The translations under genes were made by a program, and so were the position numbers. Shown one piece after another: positions 1-9,366 of a stretch of 64,000 nt of DNA (within the stretch, counting starts at the first letter, position 1; every line of letters starts with the position of its first letter). Below the pieces are notes generated by a model that searched no databases, was not told where the DNA came from, and saw only the letters and a program-made list of their open reading frames with translations. Source of the DNA: an uncultured bacterium. GTDB taxonomy: Bacteria; Bacillota_I; Bacilli_A; RFN20; CAG-826. Where the stretch lies: positions 276,894 through 340,893 of the forward strand of contig CASERQ010000002.1 in NCBI GenBank assembly GCA_949290395.1, in the 5' to 3' direction.

Positions 1-1249
1 CAAAAGAGATAATACTAGGCACTAAAACTTTGATAAGAAGTTGCTTAAAATAACTCACAGGCATCGTTTTCATAACAAGCAATGTATCTTTTTCTTTTGT
101 TAAAGATAAAGAAGATTGAGTGTTAATAACTGCTAAGAAAAGCAAGATAAGCAAGACATCAGTTACTAAAAATATTGATGGAAATAAGGTTGAAATATAA
201 TTTAAATTTCCTGTTGAAAATATCAAATTCACTGCAGAAACGACACTAAATATAATAAACGGCTCAATAATGACTAAAGAAAGAAAAGAAAATATCCCTT
301 CGCTATTGCTTATTGCAAGATGGAGTTCTTTTTCCACTAATGCTCTTGTTAAACTAGTTAATTTAATTTGATAATTCGAACTTCTTTTCTTTACGTTTCT
401 TTCAAGGCGTCCTTCATAAAAGGCGGTTAGATATTTGTTAAAGATGAAGATACTAATTGAATATAAGATAATTACAAAAGCTAATATGATAACAAAATTA
501 ATATTCATATTTTCTAAATTAGAGAATTCAATAAATGAAGAAACTGGATATAAATATTTTGCTATTTCATTTAAGAGTTCCACTCTTTCTGTTGTAAACA
601 AAACACCAATATCATCGTCTCTAATTAAGTTAACAAATAGATTTAATATTGAAGCGTAAAGTAATGAAGCAAGAACTAAAAAGACAATTACAAATATAAA
701 ACTTACAAGTTTATAACGCGTTACTATTTTCTTGATTTCAAAAAAAGGAATTACAAATATTGCTCCAAAAAGTAACATAAGTAAAGCCATTAAAAGTGTT
801 GAGAACAACATTAAGCAATGAAATAAAAAGCCTAATTCTCCTTTTAAACCATATGTTAAAGAGAAAACAAAGATGGTAGAAAAAGAAAAAATGAGAAGTT
901 TTATATAAATATTGATGCTTTTTGCTAGTATTACATCATATGTAGAAACAGGAGACGTTCCAAGGATGATTTTTTCTTTTTCGTTTTTGAAAAACGCTTT
1001 GTAGAACATATTGATACTTGAAATAGTTCCAAATATAAAGAGAATAAATAAAACAATATTAAATAAAGATGCATTTAAATTAGCGAATACATTAACTTTA
1101 TCGTAAATATTAAGATAAAGAATAACTTCAATAAAGATAAATAAAGCAAGAAGGAAAATACTAGATATTAATGAAAATATCTTTTTATATCCTTTTTTAG
1201 CTAAAAATGAATTTTGCTTTATTTCTTTTAAAACTAGTTCGCTAATCAT
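1..1249 (-). CDS. ABC exporter permease, locus B (3' end beyond window)
   Basis: This frame is open from an ATG at 1249 to the window edge, giving 416 codons with no stop, so the C-terminus lies outside the window. The ATG overlaps the stop of the ATP-binding gene upstream (1242), the usual coupling of an ABC pair. The protein is mostly hydrophobic, with helices beginning near residue 24 and recurring throughout, and it has a cytosolic stretch EKEKIILGTSPVS. Near residue 385 it carries KEKDTLLVMKTMPVSYFKQ, which matches in place and pattern the GLEIVKYIPVNPLKQ segment of the permease at 22787-24397. I read it as an ABC-2-type exporter subunit. The substrate is not visible; the context suggests surface components or peptides. 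Confidence 0.75.
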   Translation of the reverse strand, partial: MISELVLKEIKQNSFLAKKGYKKIFSLISSIFLLALFIFIEVILYLNIYDKVNVFANLNASLFNIVLFILFIFGTISSINMFYKAFFKNEKEKIILGTSPVSTYDVILAKSINIYIKLLIFSFSTIFVFSLTYGLKGELGFLFHCLMLFSTLLMALLMLLFGAIFVIPFFEIKKIVTRYKLVSFIFVIVFLVLASLLYASILNLFVNLIRDDDIGVLFTTERVELLNEIAKYLYPVSSFIEFSNLENMNINFVIILAFVIILYSISIFIFNKYLTAFYEGRLERNVKKRSSNYQIKLTSLTRALVEKELHLAISNSEGIFSFLSLVIIEPFIIFSVVSAVNLIFSTGNLNYISTLFPSIFLVTDVLLILLFLAVINTQSSLSLTKEKDTLLVMKTMPVSYFKQLLIKVLVPSIISF

Positions 1250-1994
1250 TCTTCTTCTCTTGATATAGTTTTAAGAAAATATTAGAAATTCTATTTCTTA
1301 AACTTGGTTCACGTTTAAGATCATAAACAGCAAATATTTTTCCATCTTTTATGATTGCGACTCTGTCGCAAAGTTTAGAAATAAGATCAATATTGTGGGA
1401 CGCTACAAAACAGGTATTTCCATGCTTTACATAATCTTTCATAAGTAAAGAAAGTTCATTAGCGCTCATTGCGTCTAAACCAACAGTTGGCTCATCTAAA
1501 ATCCAGATTTTAGGGTTATGAATAAGAGAAGCAATAAGACAAACTTTTTGCTTCATGCCATGTGAGTATTCTCTAATTTCTCTATATAAATCTTCCTCTT
1601 TAAATTCAAACTTATTTAAGAGGTATTCTAGATTTTTAACAAAGATTTGCGGACTTATTTTATAAATTGATGCTATAAATTCAATATATTTAAGCCCAAT
1701 CATGTCTTCATAGCATGTTGGTTCACTAGCCACATAGCCAATCATTTTTTTAACTTCTATTGGCTTTTCTTTGATATTTATTCCTTCTACTTCTATGGTT
1801 CCAGAATCAAAAATTTTAGCACCTAAAATACATTCAATAGTAGTTGATTTACCAACACCATTTTTGCCAATAAATCCAAAAAGTTCGCCTCTATTTATTT
1901 CAAGATTAATATCATAAAGGACCTGCTTTTTACCATAACATTTATTAAGCTCAGAGATCTTAATGGCTATGTTATTATTTAATTCTTGTTCCAT
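1242..1994 (-). CDS. ABC transporter ATP-binding protein, locus B
   Basis: A 250-residue single-domain ABC ATPase. Walker A is GKNGVGKST near residue 43. The signature is the variant YSHGMKQK near 143, Walker B is WILDEPTVGLD near 164, and the switch histidine lies in ASHN near 199. It belongs to the CcmA/YhaQ-like exporter ATPase group, which pairs with an ABC-2 permease. The partner starts at 1249 and overlaps it. It starts one base after the stop of the large surface protein gene, without a strong ribosome site. The closest relative in the window is the ATPase at 24397-25200, which has the same order of motifs and the same variant signature. ATP hydrolysis would power export by the adjacent permease. 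Confidence 0.92.
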   Translation of the reverse strand: MEQELNNNIAIKISELNKCYGKKQVLYDINLEINRGELFGFIGKNGVGKSTTIECILGAKIFDSGTIEVEGINIKEKPIEVKKMIGYVASEPTCYEDMIGLKYIEFIASIYKISPQIFVKNLEYLLNKFEFKEEDLYREIREYSHGMKQKVCLIASLIHNPKIWILDEPTVGLDAMSANELSLLMKDYVKHGNTCFVASHNIDLISKLCDRVAIIKDGKIFAVYDLKREPSLRNRISNIFLKLYQEKKND

Positions 1995-1995
1995 G

Positions 1996-4551
1996 TTAGC
2001 TTAATCTCCAAGCGTCATGACCATAGTAAGAATCATTCTTTACGAGTTGAACATTCTTGTATGAGTTAGTATTATTGCCTTCGTTTGCTCCATAGTTTCT
2101 AAACTTATAGATATCGACTTGACTGCCATTGTGTTTAAAAAAACCGCCCCTAAAATAAATATAGTTTTGTCCATTATAATTTGCTAAACAAGTAGATGAA
2201 TTATAAGTGCATTCATTAAAAACTATTCGAGAATCATCGTTATCGACTTTCCAATTATCAACTGTATAATCGTCGCCAATCCATTTATCAACAGGCTCAT
2301 AATCAGTTTTATTTATATGATTACACCAATTATTGTAATTTCTATTCTTGTCCATGAAAATTGGGATATATGTTTTATTACTTCCACTAATTACACCTGT
2401 ATCAAAATCATATGAATAAATATTGGTTTTACAATCACTTCTTATCCCTATAGTCCCTAAGCCTGAAGTCATTGATGTAAGGACATTGTTATTTGAAACT
2501 AGTGGATATCCAAAATAATCAGTAACATTAAAGAAAGCATCGCCAGCTAAGTCAAAGTGGCATGGTCCACCATAGAAAGCAGAATTATAAAGTTCGATAT
2601 AATTAGAAGCGCCATTAACATTGTTAATGAAAGAATCTAAATCATAAATATTTATTCTTCCACCAAGATGATAAAGTTCTTTGTAGAGTCTCTTTGAAGT
2701 GTCGAAACTAATTTTTCCATAGATGTCAGCATACGCATTACAATTTTTATTTAAATAACTCCAAAGTGTTGATGTATTTTCAAAGATTCTAAGTCTCGAA
2801 CTGTCTTGAGCCTTATAGTATTTTTGAATTTCAGCGTAATTATACTTTTCATGAACAAATAATAATCCGCCTACTGCTTGATAGAAATCATGTATTTTTA
2901 TTTCATCAGGCAAAACAACATCGCCAATACTCCAACTCTTGTCATATTCACCATAATTATTGGCGCTTAACACTATTTCTGATTTGCCATCTGCATAAAG
3001 ATATGAACCTGGCATAAATACAAGATTGTTTTTAACTGTTGCTTTTGTATTATAAAGATAAAATTCAAAATAATTAGGAATTATAAAATCGCATCTATCC
3101 CATACAATATCAAAAGAATAACCGGTATATTTAATCGCATTAAAGGTAGGTGAATTAACAACTAATGAATTGCAATCAAAAGCTTTAAACTTAAATTTTT
3201 GGTATGCAATATCTCGCTTAGTCCCAACTTCGGAAATAGTGGCTTTTATCATTTTCTCATCCCAATATGGCTCTCTAACAATATAACTACTATTTGAAGA
3301 TGCACTGGTATTTAAAATATAAGAATCATTATCCCCAATTATATTCAAATCTTGAATATGCATATTTGTATTGCCGTCTGATCCTAAATCCATATTGAAA
3401 TGGCCAATATATTTAGATCCTTTTTGAAATTCAATAGTCGCATTTAAATATGGTGATCGATACATTTTAAAAGGTGCGTCGCCTAATGAGTAGGCAGCAG
3501 GAATCGAGGTTTCGTGATGAGCGTCTTCAATAATAAATGTAGCTTTTAAAACTCCGCCATTTTCAACGACTACTTTTCCACCGCCTACACTATCAACTAA
3601 AGAACCTATTATGTCTAAAGTGCTGCCTGAAGAAACATATAATGTTTTGCCACATAAATCTAATTCATTATAAGAACCAACTATAAATCCTTGATAATTT
3701 GTTTGGGATGAATCACTTCCCCAACGGCAAAATCCAACTCTGGCTCCAATTGTCATGGTGGTATTAACCAAAACTGTATCATTTAGTAACTTAATTCTTG
3801 TTACACAATTATTAACATTATTTTGACCAATAGTAGAATTTTTTATCCCTGAATTAGGTTTATAGTAACTTGACTCACTTGCAGGATCTTCAAGACCAAC
3901 TGTTTGGTCCATTGTATGTTGATAGGAGGTTGTGTCTCCTTCACCTGTCTTCTCTAAATTTTGAGTTAAACTTTCATTTCCATCTTGATCCTTAAAAGTT
4001 GATTCAATATTTCCATTATTAAATATCGGTTTATCAAGATTAATTTCTGTTGTTGTGTCTCTATTGTTTGAACCTTCTTCAATTCTAACAGTGTTTCCGT
4101 TAACTATGATATTTCCATCTTGATCAGTATTACTTTCATCTCTTTTAACATTATCTGTACTTGGAGCAGGAACAGTATTTAAATCAATTGAACTTGCAAC
4201 AAGATTTAGCTCTCTAGTAACCGTGATGCCTTCTGAAAAACCATTATTAGATGCTGATAAATTGACACTTCCATCTTTATATTCAACAAGAGCATCAACA
4301 TACTCACTAGGAATATCATTAAGAGTTAATTTTTCTTCGTTTTTAACATACATGTAAAAATCTGATAGACCACTAGACGCCAAAGGCTTGATTGTTACTT
4401 TTTTATAATTTTTCTTATCTTCTTTTGGCTCAGCCAAAATGTCATCACTAGTTCCACTAATCACTAAATTCTCAACAATATAATTAGCAAACGCAGTTGA
4501 TAACGTTCCTAAAACAAGCAAGCTAATTAATAAAAACCATTTCTTTTTCAT
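1996..4551 (-). CDS. large exported surface protein, probable beta-helix, locus B
   Basis: Starting at the ATG at 4551 gives 851 residues beginning MKKKWFLLISLLVLG. A TTG four codons upstream is possible, but neither has a convincing ribosome site. The N-terminus is a signal peptide of the SipW-like type (LSTAFANYIV). The rest is Asn/Ser/Tyr-rich and low in Cys, with many short strands such as TLYVSSGSTLDIIGS and VVVENGGVLKATFI, typical of right-handed parallel beta-helix or autotransporter-like passenger domains. I see no enzyme motif and no LPXTG sorting signal. It follows the small exported protein (stop 4557) and precedes the ABC pair. It is the positional counterpart of the 844- and 1066-residue proteins of locus A. 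A role as an adhesin or structural surface protein is inference. Confidence 0.7.
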   Translation of the reverse strand: MKKKWFLLISLLVLGTLSTAFANYIVENLVISGTSDDILAEPKEDKKNYKKVTIKPLASSGLSDFYMYVKNEEKLTLNDIPSEYVDALVEYKDGSVNLSASNNGFSEGITVTRELNLVASSIDLNTVPAPSTDNVKRDESNTDQDGNIIVNGNTVRIEEGSNNRDTTTEINLDKPIFNNGNIESTFKDQDGNESLTQNLEKTGEGDTTSYQHTMDQTVGLEDPASESSYYKPNSGIKNSTIGQNNVNNCVTRIKLLNDTVLVNTTMTIGARVGFCRWGSDSSQTNYQGFIVGSYNELDLCGKTLYVSSGSTLDIIGSLVDSVGGGKVVVENGGVLKATFIIEDAHHETSIPAAYSLGDAPFKMYRSPYLNATIEFQKGSKYIGHFNMDLGSDGNTNMHIQDLNIIGDNDSYILNTSASSNSSYIVREPYWDEKMIKATISEVGTKRDIAYQKFKFKAFDCNSLVVNSPTFNAIKYTGYSFDIVWDRCDFIIPNYFEFYLYNTKATVKNNLVFMPGSYLYADGKSEIVLSANNYGEYDKSWSIGDVVLPDEIKIHDFYQAVGGLLFVHEKYNYAEIQKYYKAQDSSRLRIFENTSTLWSYLNKNCNAYADIYGKISFDTSKRLYKELYHLGGRINIYDLDSFINNVNGASNYIELYNSAFYGGPCHFDLAGDAFFNVTDYFGYPLVSNNNVLTSMTSGLGTIGIRSDCKTNIYSYDFDTGVISGSNKTYIPIFMDKNRNYNNWCNHINKTDYEPVDKWIGDDYTVDNWKVDNDDSRIVFNECTYNSSTCLANYNGQNYIYFRGGFFKHNGSQVDIYKFRNYGANEGNNTNSYKNVQLVKNDSYYGHDAWRLS

Positions 4552-4556
4552 AAGTG

Positions 4557-5279
4557 CTACCAATCATACATCTCAAAAACGAGTCTGATAGAGACGTCCC
4601 CAAAACTAGTTTTGTTAAAGTTTCTAGAATAACCAACTGATTCATCAACTAAATCAAAATTAAGATTAAGAAGAAAATTCCGTGCTCTACTGCCAGAAGC
4701 TAAATTTTGATCTTCCGCTATCTTTTGAAGATAAAAGGTGTTTGAAGAAGCACAGTTTTCATAATCAAAAGGAACTGAAAAATAACAAGACTTATTAGTA
4801 TCAACAAAAGTATAGTTTGATACTCCATCTTTTAAGTTATATCCATCATGTTCCATTTTTAAAGCAACTTGATTGTTATACGAAAAATCTATAAATGAAT
4901 ACGCAATGTTATCTCTAACATATTGATATAAAGAGCTTGAAGAAAAGAAAACTTCTATTCCTATCCCAGAATTTAAAGCAATTTCACTTGATTGCATACC
5001 AAGTCTATTATAGTTTCCTTGATTAAAACTAAGAGATATTGAGAAAGTATCATCCAAGATATCGTTGTCGTAACTTATGATGTTTTGAGAAACGCTATTA
5101 TAAGATATAAAGTTTTGAGTTCTCTCACTTATTGTTATATTCTCAGGATCAACATTAACTAACTTTTCTTCTTGTTCGTTAGTTAAAACATAAACTCCAT
5201 AAGCAGAGCCTATTGTCCCTATAATTAGAGTAAAAAGTCCGCAAATGAATGCTATTTTTCTTTTTTTAAAGTTTAACAT
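4557..5279 (-). CDS. exported protein with SipW-type signal peptide, locus B
   Basis: 240 residues. The N-terminus MLNFKKRKIAFICGLFTLI is followed by GTIGSAYGVYVLT, a hydrophobic core ending in the Gly-Ser-Ala-Tyr pattern of TasA/SipW-dependent signal peptides. The mature part looks like a beta-sandwich (DTFSISLSFNQGNYNRLG, DVSIRLVFEMYDW at the C-terminus). The start at 5279 overlaps the end of the lipoprotein gene (5266) and has no Shine-Dalgarno, so translation is probably coupled. It differs from the six-paralog array of locus A in lacking the WGxxF motif. It is probably processed by the SipW peptidase encoded at 9363-10280. Function unknown. Confidence 0.65.
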   Translation of the reverse strand: MLNFKKRKIAFICGLFTLIIGTIGSAYGVYVLTNEQEEKLVNVDPENITISERTQNFISYNSVSQNIISYDNDILDDTFSISLSFNQGNYNRLGMQSSEIALNSGIGIEVFFSSSSLYQYVRDNIAYSFIDFSYNNQVALKMEHDGYNLKDGVSNYTFVDTNKSCYFSVPFDYENCASSNTFYLQKIAEDQNLASGSRARNFLLNLNFDLVDESVGYSRNFNKTSFGDVSIRLVFEMYDW

Positions 5280-6399
5280 AATATGCGTAAAACGTAATAT
5301 CCCTATAAATTGGAGTAAGGTCAGTTAGCTTTCCTGATAAAGGGTTTTCTGGTCCTTCTGGGGTTGTATAATAGCCTTCAAAAGAATGCCCATCTAAAGT
5401 ACATTGAGGAATTCTACTAATTAAAATATTTTCCCCATCACTAACAACAATTTTACCTGTTGTTTCACTTACAAAACTTCCTCCATTAGGATCAAAAGTG
5501 ATGGTATGCTCTTCAGTGACTTTATTGTTTTTTGTTAAATTTATTATTTCTATGTAACTTGAGCCATCAAAATAGTAAATGATGTAATTTTCTCTATCGA
5601 AGTAATAATCTCCTAATACTGATTGATTAGTGATGATTCTATTTGGTGCACCACTACCTGAAAACCATTGATTGACTCGAGGTAAAGTAAATGGAGTTAA
5701 ATCTTCGCTTGTTCCATCTGTGTAATTAATTGTAATGATAAATTGATTGTCAAGTTGCGTACCAATAACTGAAACAATTCCTCTTCCATCTTCCCCATTT
5801 TTATAAGGAATTGTAATAATTGTTTTCCCTTCTTCTCCCATTGAAGGATCGCTATAAGTAATAGTAATAATGATGTTTCCTTCTCCGTCTTCTTCTTGAG
5901 TAACGCTTTCTATTCCTATCCCATCTTTTCCATTAGGAATAGATATAGGATTATCACTTGTATCACTTCCATTACTTAAAACAAAATAAATATCAGTTGT
6001 ATTGGTATCTGGATTATAACTTTGAATAGTGTCAGTTACGCTCACGCCATTTGGAATCTCAATTTCTTGAGGCGCAACGTCTTCACTAGTAAAAGTTATT
6101 GTTAAAATGGTTTTTAAGCCATCGTCACTTTTCCTAGACGTAATACTCTCTATTCCTAAACCTGCTGCGCCAACTTCTCCAATCTCACCTTTTTCGCCTT
6201 TAGGAATTTCAAAAGTAAGAGGTTCCACGTCTTCGTCTTCAAAATACATTGTGACAAGCGTTGTACCATTTTCATCAGTTTTAGATTCAACTCTAGAAAT
6301 TGACATGCCTGAACTAGAGGAACCAAAAATAGAACAGGCACTCACTAGTACAACAGTTACAATCATAAGAAAAGTTAAAAATATTTTTTTAATTTTCAT
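5266..6399 (-). CDS. surface lipoprotein with Gly-rich repeats and InlB-type C-terminus, locus B
   Basis: The ATG at 6399 is chosen because GAAGGAGAAAGTT sits directly upstream, inside the 3' end of the preceding gene. The product has 377 residues. The lipobox is VLVSAC, with Cys near residue 22. The body repeats units containing GEKGEIGE, GKDGIGIESV and NGEDGRGIVSV separated by strands of the type IIITITYSDP: short collagen-like GXX linkers joining beta units. The C-terminal 70 residues (TFDPNGGSF ... GHSFEGYYTTPEG ... DITFYAYY) fit the InlB B-repeat/Flg_new fold found in Gram-positive surface proteins. It is a clear paralog of the lipoprotein at 19150-20247. It would be lipid-anchored and exposed outside the membrane. 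Confidence 0.8.
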   Translation of the reverse strand: MKIKKIFLTFLMIVTVVLVSACSIFGSSSSGMSISRVESKTDENGTTLVTMYFEDEDVEPLTFEIPKGEKGEIGEVGAAGLGIESITSRKSDDGLKTILTITFTSEDVAPQEIEIPNGVSVTDTIQSYNPDTNTTDIYFVLSNGSDTSDNPISIPNGKDGIGIESVTQEEDGEGNIIITITYSDPSMGEEGKTIITIPYKNGEDGRGIVSVIGTQLDNQFIITINYTDGTSEDLTPFTLPRVNQWFSGSGAPNRIITNQSVLGDYYFDRENYIIYYFDGSSYIEIINLTKNNKVTEEHTITFDPNGGSFVSETTGKIVVSDGENILISRIPQCTLDGHSFEGYYTTPEGPENPLSGKLTDLTPIYRDITFYAYYVKL

Positions 6400-7528
6400 A
6401 ACTTTCTCCTTCAAGATTAAGTGCGAATACATTTAAAATCCACGCAAACCTCTTCTCATTTTTTGAAATTATGTAGAAAGAAGAATTACAGTTTGAACAA
6501 TAATCATTATTATCCAGTTCTTTTTTACATATTGGGCAGATATCGTTTTTATAAGGAAGTAATGTTGATAAAGAAAGAATAATTTCATAAATATCTTTAT
6601 CTTCATAGATATCTAAATAATAGTTATTAGAGTTAAAGTTAATAATCATCTTTTTAACAAATAGATTAACTTTAAAATCTATCTCATAATCTTTAAATAG
6701 TTCCTTCGTGTTGTCTTTATAAGAGACACGAAGATATAACTTATCTTCATATCTAAGATCATAAATAAATTCATTAATTTTAACTTTTATGTGTCTAGCT
6801 TTAAAAAGTAAAATATGATCTTCATTTTTAGTTTTTAAAGTATTAATTAACGATAAAGATAAGTCTTCTTTTTCTTTAATACTACTTTCTTTGTTCTTTA
6901 AAAAGTAGTTATAAGCATAACTATAATCTTTATCGTTAATTAATAAGTTAGTTGCGTAAACTTCAATAAATATTTCTTCTTTAATCCTTTTAAAAAATTC
7001 ATTTTTAAGTAAGTTATTGATGACTCTTAAAATGCTTAATAAGTAGGTGCGCTTATTTTCTAGCTCTTCATCTTCTTTAATGGAGTTATCTATAAAGCGA
7101 GTAAGTAAAGAATAGGTTCCATAATTTCCATAACTGATACCCGCTTTCAAAAAAGGAAGTTTTTCTCTTTCTTTTTTCTTATAGCTTTCTTCTATATCTT
7201 TCTTTAAAGAAATAAGAATACTTTTAATAAATCTATTTTCATAAGTATCAACATTTTCTTCATAGTTATATTGATATAAGTTTTTAGGATAGATCTTGTT
7301 ATTTTCACGCGTAAATAAACGTGAATCTTTAATTGTTTCTCTAATTAAAGACTTATCATATCTTTTATATTCTTCAATACGAACAAGTTCTTTTTCTTTA
7401 TCAAGATCTACTTTATGAGCACTAGAAATATTAAGTATATGCTCTAAAAGTATACTTATTTCGTTTAATAAAGAAATTTCAATTAAGTTAACTTCTTTTA
7501 TGTTTTCTTTAGTGTTTATTAAATTCAC
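6389..7528 (-). CDS. DUF2357/McrC-like partner protein with zinc ribbon, locus B
   Basis: 379 residues from a GTG at 7528, which overlaps the AAA+ gene stop by one base and has GGAGAG seven bases upstream. The first two thirds are helical and charged. YENRFIKSILISL near residue 96 and ISYGNYGTYSLLTRF near 130 are patterns I associate with DUF2357, the N-terminal McrC-like region. The C-terminus holds a zinc ribbon (Cys 331, 334, 344 and 347: CPIC...CSNC). I could not find the PD-(D/E)XK nuclease motifs that McrC or DUF524 proteins carry. In McrBC the McrC subunit binds and stimulates the AAA+ McrB ring, so I infer that this protein is the regulator of the neighbouring membrane AAA+ ATPase. 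The counterpart is at 25200-26642. Confidence 0.6.
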   Translation of the reverse strand: MNLINTKENIKEVNLIEISLLNEISILLEHILNISSAHKVDLDKEKELVRIEEYKRYDKSLIRETIKDSRLFTRENNKIYPKNLYQYNYEENVDTYENRFIKSILISLKKDIEESYKKKEREKLPFLKAGISYGNYGTYSLLTRFIDNSIKEDEELENKRTYLLSILRVINNLLKNEFFKRIKEEIFIEVYATNLLINDKDYSYAYNYFLKNKESSIKEKEDLSLSLINTLKTKNEDHILLFKARHIKVKINEFIYDLRYEDKLYLRVSYKDNTKELFKDYEIDFKVNLFVKKMIINFNSNNYYLDIYEDKDIYEIILSLSTLLPYKNDICPICKKELDNNDYCSNCNSSFYIISKNEKRFAWILNVFALNLEGESYEN

Positions 7529-9366
7529 TAAATAGCTCTCCTTAAGTATTTATTTATGATCTTACGCGATTTAAGAAAACTATTTTTAGTGTATAACTCA
7601 TCAAGAAGTTTATTAAGTTTAAGAAGGGCACTTCTTAAACTTGAATCATATCGCGCTTCAAGTTTTCTTAAAATCTTGTTAGCAAATATAAAATCTAAAC
7701 ACTCTTCTTCTTTTAGACCCATTGAGATAAAAACAGGGACCATTTCATCGACTTGTTTTAAAATACGGTTACCAACAACAATATCAAGTTCTGTACTCAT
7801 AAACGAAATAAGATTAAGAAACTTATCTTTATTTTCTTTTTTAAACTTATATTTTTCTTTGGCTTCTTTAAAAAGTGAATTAAGTTTTTCATAGCCTAAA
7901 TTCATGCTTTCAAATTCATTTTCAAAGCTTATTTCTTTTTGGGTATTTTCAAAGTCTATCACGATTGCTCTATCGATAACTTTGTCTGTTATAGTAAATG
8001 TTGAATCATCTTTATTAGCTGTTCCAATAAAATAGGTGTTTGGTGTTAAGATAAGTTCACCTTTTTCTAAGTTATCTGGTGCATCATAATCATCAGGAAG
8101 TAAAGTTAAAGAGATTCTTCTTTCAGATTCAGGAAACTCCATAACACTTAAAAAATCAGCAAAATAATATTCAACACGTGATATATTCATTTCATCAAGT
8201 ACTACGAGATTAATTCTATTCACTTCATAACTTGCTCGATATAGATTCTCTAAAAATGGAGTTTCGTTATATTTCCCAGTTAATTCATTATAGAATCCTA
8301 GTAAATCTGATTTTTCTTTATATGTTACTTGAATTGCTTCAAAGTAAGCTTCTTCTCCAATAAATTTACCAAAGTATCTAGGAAGAGATGATTTACCTGT
8401 TCCACTAACACCTTCTAAAATTATGAATTTAGAAGCGCTTAATCCTGCGATAAATTCAGCCAGTTCATTAAGTTCATAATATAAATGTTCTTTTGTTGCA
8501 AGATACCCTTGTAAATTATGAAGTATATCTTTTAAAGAAGTTTCAGTGTCTTCTTTATAGTTCCCTAGTCCTAAATTTTCATTATCTATTGCAACAAGAT
8601 TTTTAAAAACTTCTTCTTTTTTAGCAAGTTCTTTTGTAAAGATAGAAGAATCACTAACTCCTTGACCCGCAACAATAGGCGCGCCTATGGCGCTACCATT
8701 TAACTTATCTACATCACTAAATGAGCTTGCTAAGTCTTGCTTCTTTTCTTCTTCCTTTTCGCTTGTCTTTTCTTTTTCTTCTATATCTTCTTCATCACTT
8801 TTAATAGGTGCCGGTTTTCTTTTAAGACAATAGTTAATTACGCCAATTACGCCCCAAACAAAAGCGCCAAGAACAATATAAATAAGTAAAGCAAGAAGTA
8901 AAGCACCAAATACAAAACCAAATGTATCATCTAGATTTTCAATTCCACCAAATTTTGTTTCAACATCATTTACAAGGAGTGTTACTCCTTGATCACCAAG
9001 TTGAAATAAAATTCCAAACCCTATTCCAAAAGCAAAACATAAAGTAAATGCTAATATATAAAAACATATTGCTTTAAATGAATAAGTTTTTTCGTTTCTT
9101 CTCATGAAAAAACGGCGCAAAACTATAACTAAAACAACAAATACAAGTAAAAATACTAAAACAAATATAAGTAATATCCATATACCAGCATAGCTTGGTA
9201 AAAGTGGCATTCCAAAAAGTTCAGCTAAGCCTTCAAAAAGATTATTTTTGTTCATTGCAGTGTGAGATGCATCCATTCCAAGAGCTACTAAAAAAGCAAT
9301 GAGACAATAAAAAATGCTAAGTCCTAAGACTAACCATTCTAGACTTGTTAATTTTCTTTTTTTCAT
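7528..9366 (-). CDS. membrane-anchored McrB-like AAA+ ATPase, locus B
   Basis: 612 residues with ribosome site AAGGAG before the ATG at 9366. The N-terminal 180 residues contain four hydrophobic helices (about 10-30, 60-85, 98-123 and 148-180). An acidic, lysine-rich linker follows (185-215), then a McrB/MoxR-type AAA+ domain. Walker A is GVSGTGKSS (319-327) and Walker B is LVVLDEMN (387-394), followed by ISRVEYYFADFLSVME. Sensor 1 is GTANKDDST (448-456), followed by an arginine in DKVIDRA. LDEMN...YFADFLS and GTxNxDxT are hallmarks of the McrB family, but McrB itself is soluble and DNA-directed. The anchor, the SipW gene upstream and the McrC-like gene downstream point to work at the membrane. 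The counterpart is at 26677-28509. Confidence 0.88.
   Translation of the reverse strand: MKKRKLTSLEWLVLGLSIFYCLIAFLVALGMDASHTAMNKNNLFEGLAELFGMPLLPSYAGIWILLIFVLVFLLVFVVLVIVLRRFFMRRNEKTYSFKAICFYILAFTLCFAFGIGFGILFQLGDQGVTLLVNDVETKFGGIENLDDTFGFVFGALLLALLIYIVLGAFVWGVIGVINYCLKRKPAPIKSDEEDIEEKEKTSEKEEEKKQDLASSFSDVDKLNGSAIGAPIVAGQGVSDSSIFTKELAKKEEVFKNLVAIDNENLGLGNYKEDTETSLKDILHNLQGYLATKEHLYYELNELAEFIAGLSASKFIILEGVSGTGKSSLPRYFGKFIGEEAYFEAIQVTYKEKSDLLGFYNELTGKYNETPFLENLYRASYEVNRINLVVLDEMNISRVEYYFADFLSVMEFPESERRISLTLLPDDYDAPDNLEKGELILTPNTYFIGTANKDDSTFTITDKVIDRAIVIDFENTQKEISFENEFESMNLGYEKLNSLFKEAKEKYKFKKENKDKFLNLISFMSTELDIVVGNRILKQVDEMVPVFISMGLKEEECLDFIFANKILRKLEARYDSSLRSALLKLNKLLDELYTKNSFLKSRKIINKYLRRAI

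Noticed and set aside
1996..4551. LPXTG sorting signals in the large surface proteins
   Set aside because: No LPXTG followed by a helix and basic tail was found in any of them, and no sortase gene was seen.
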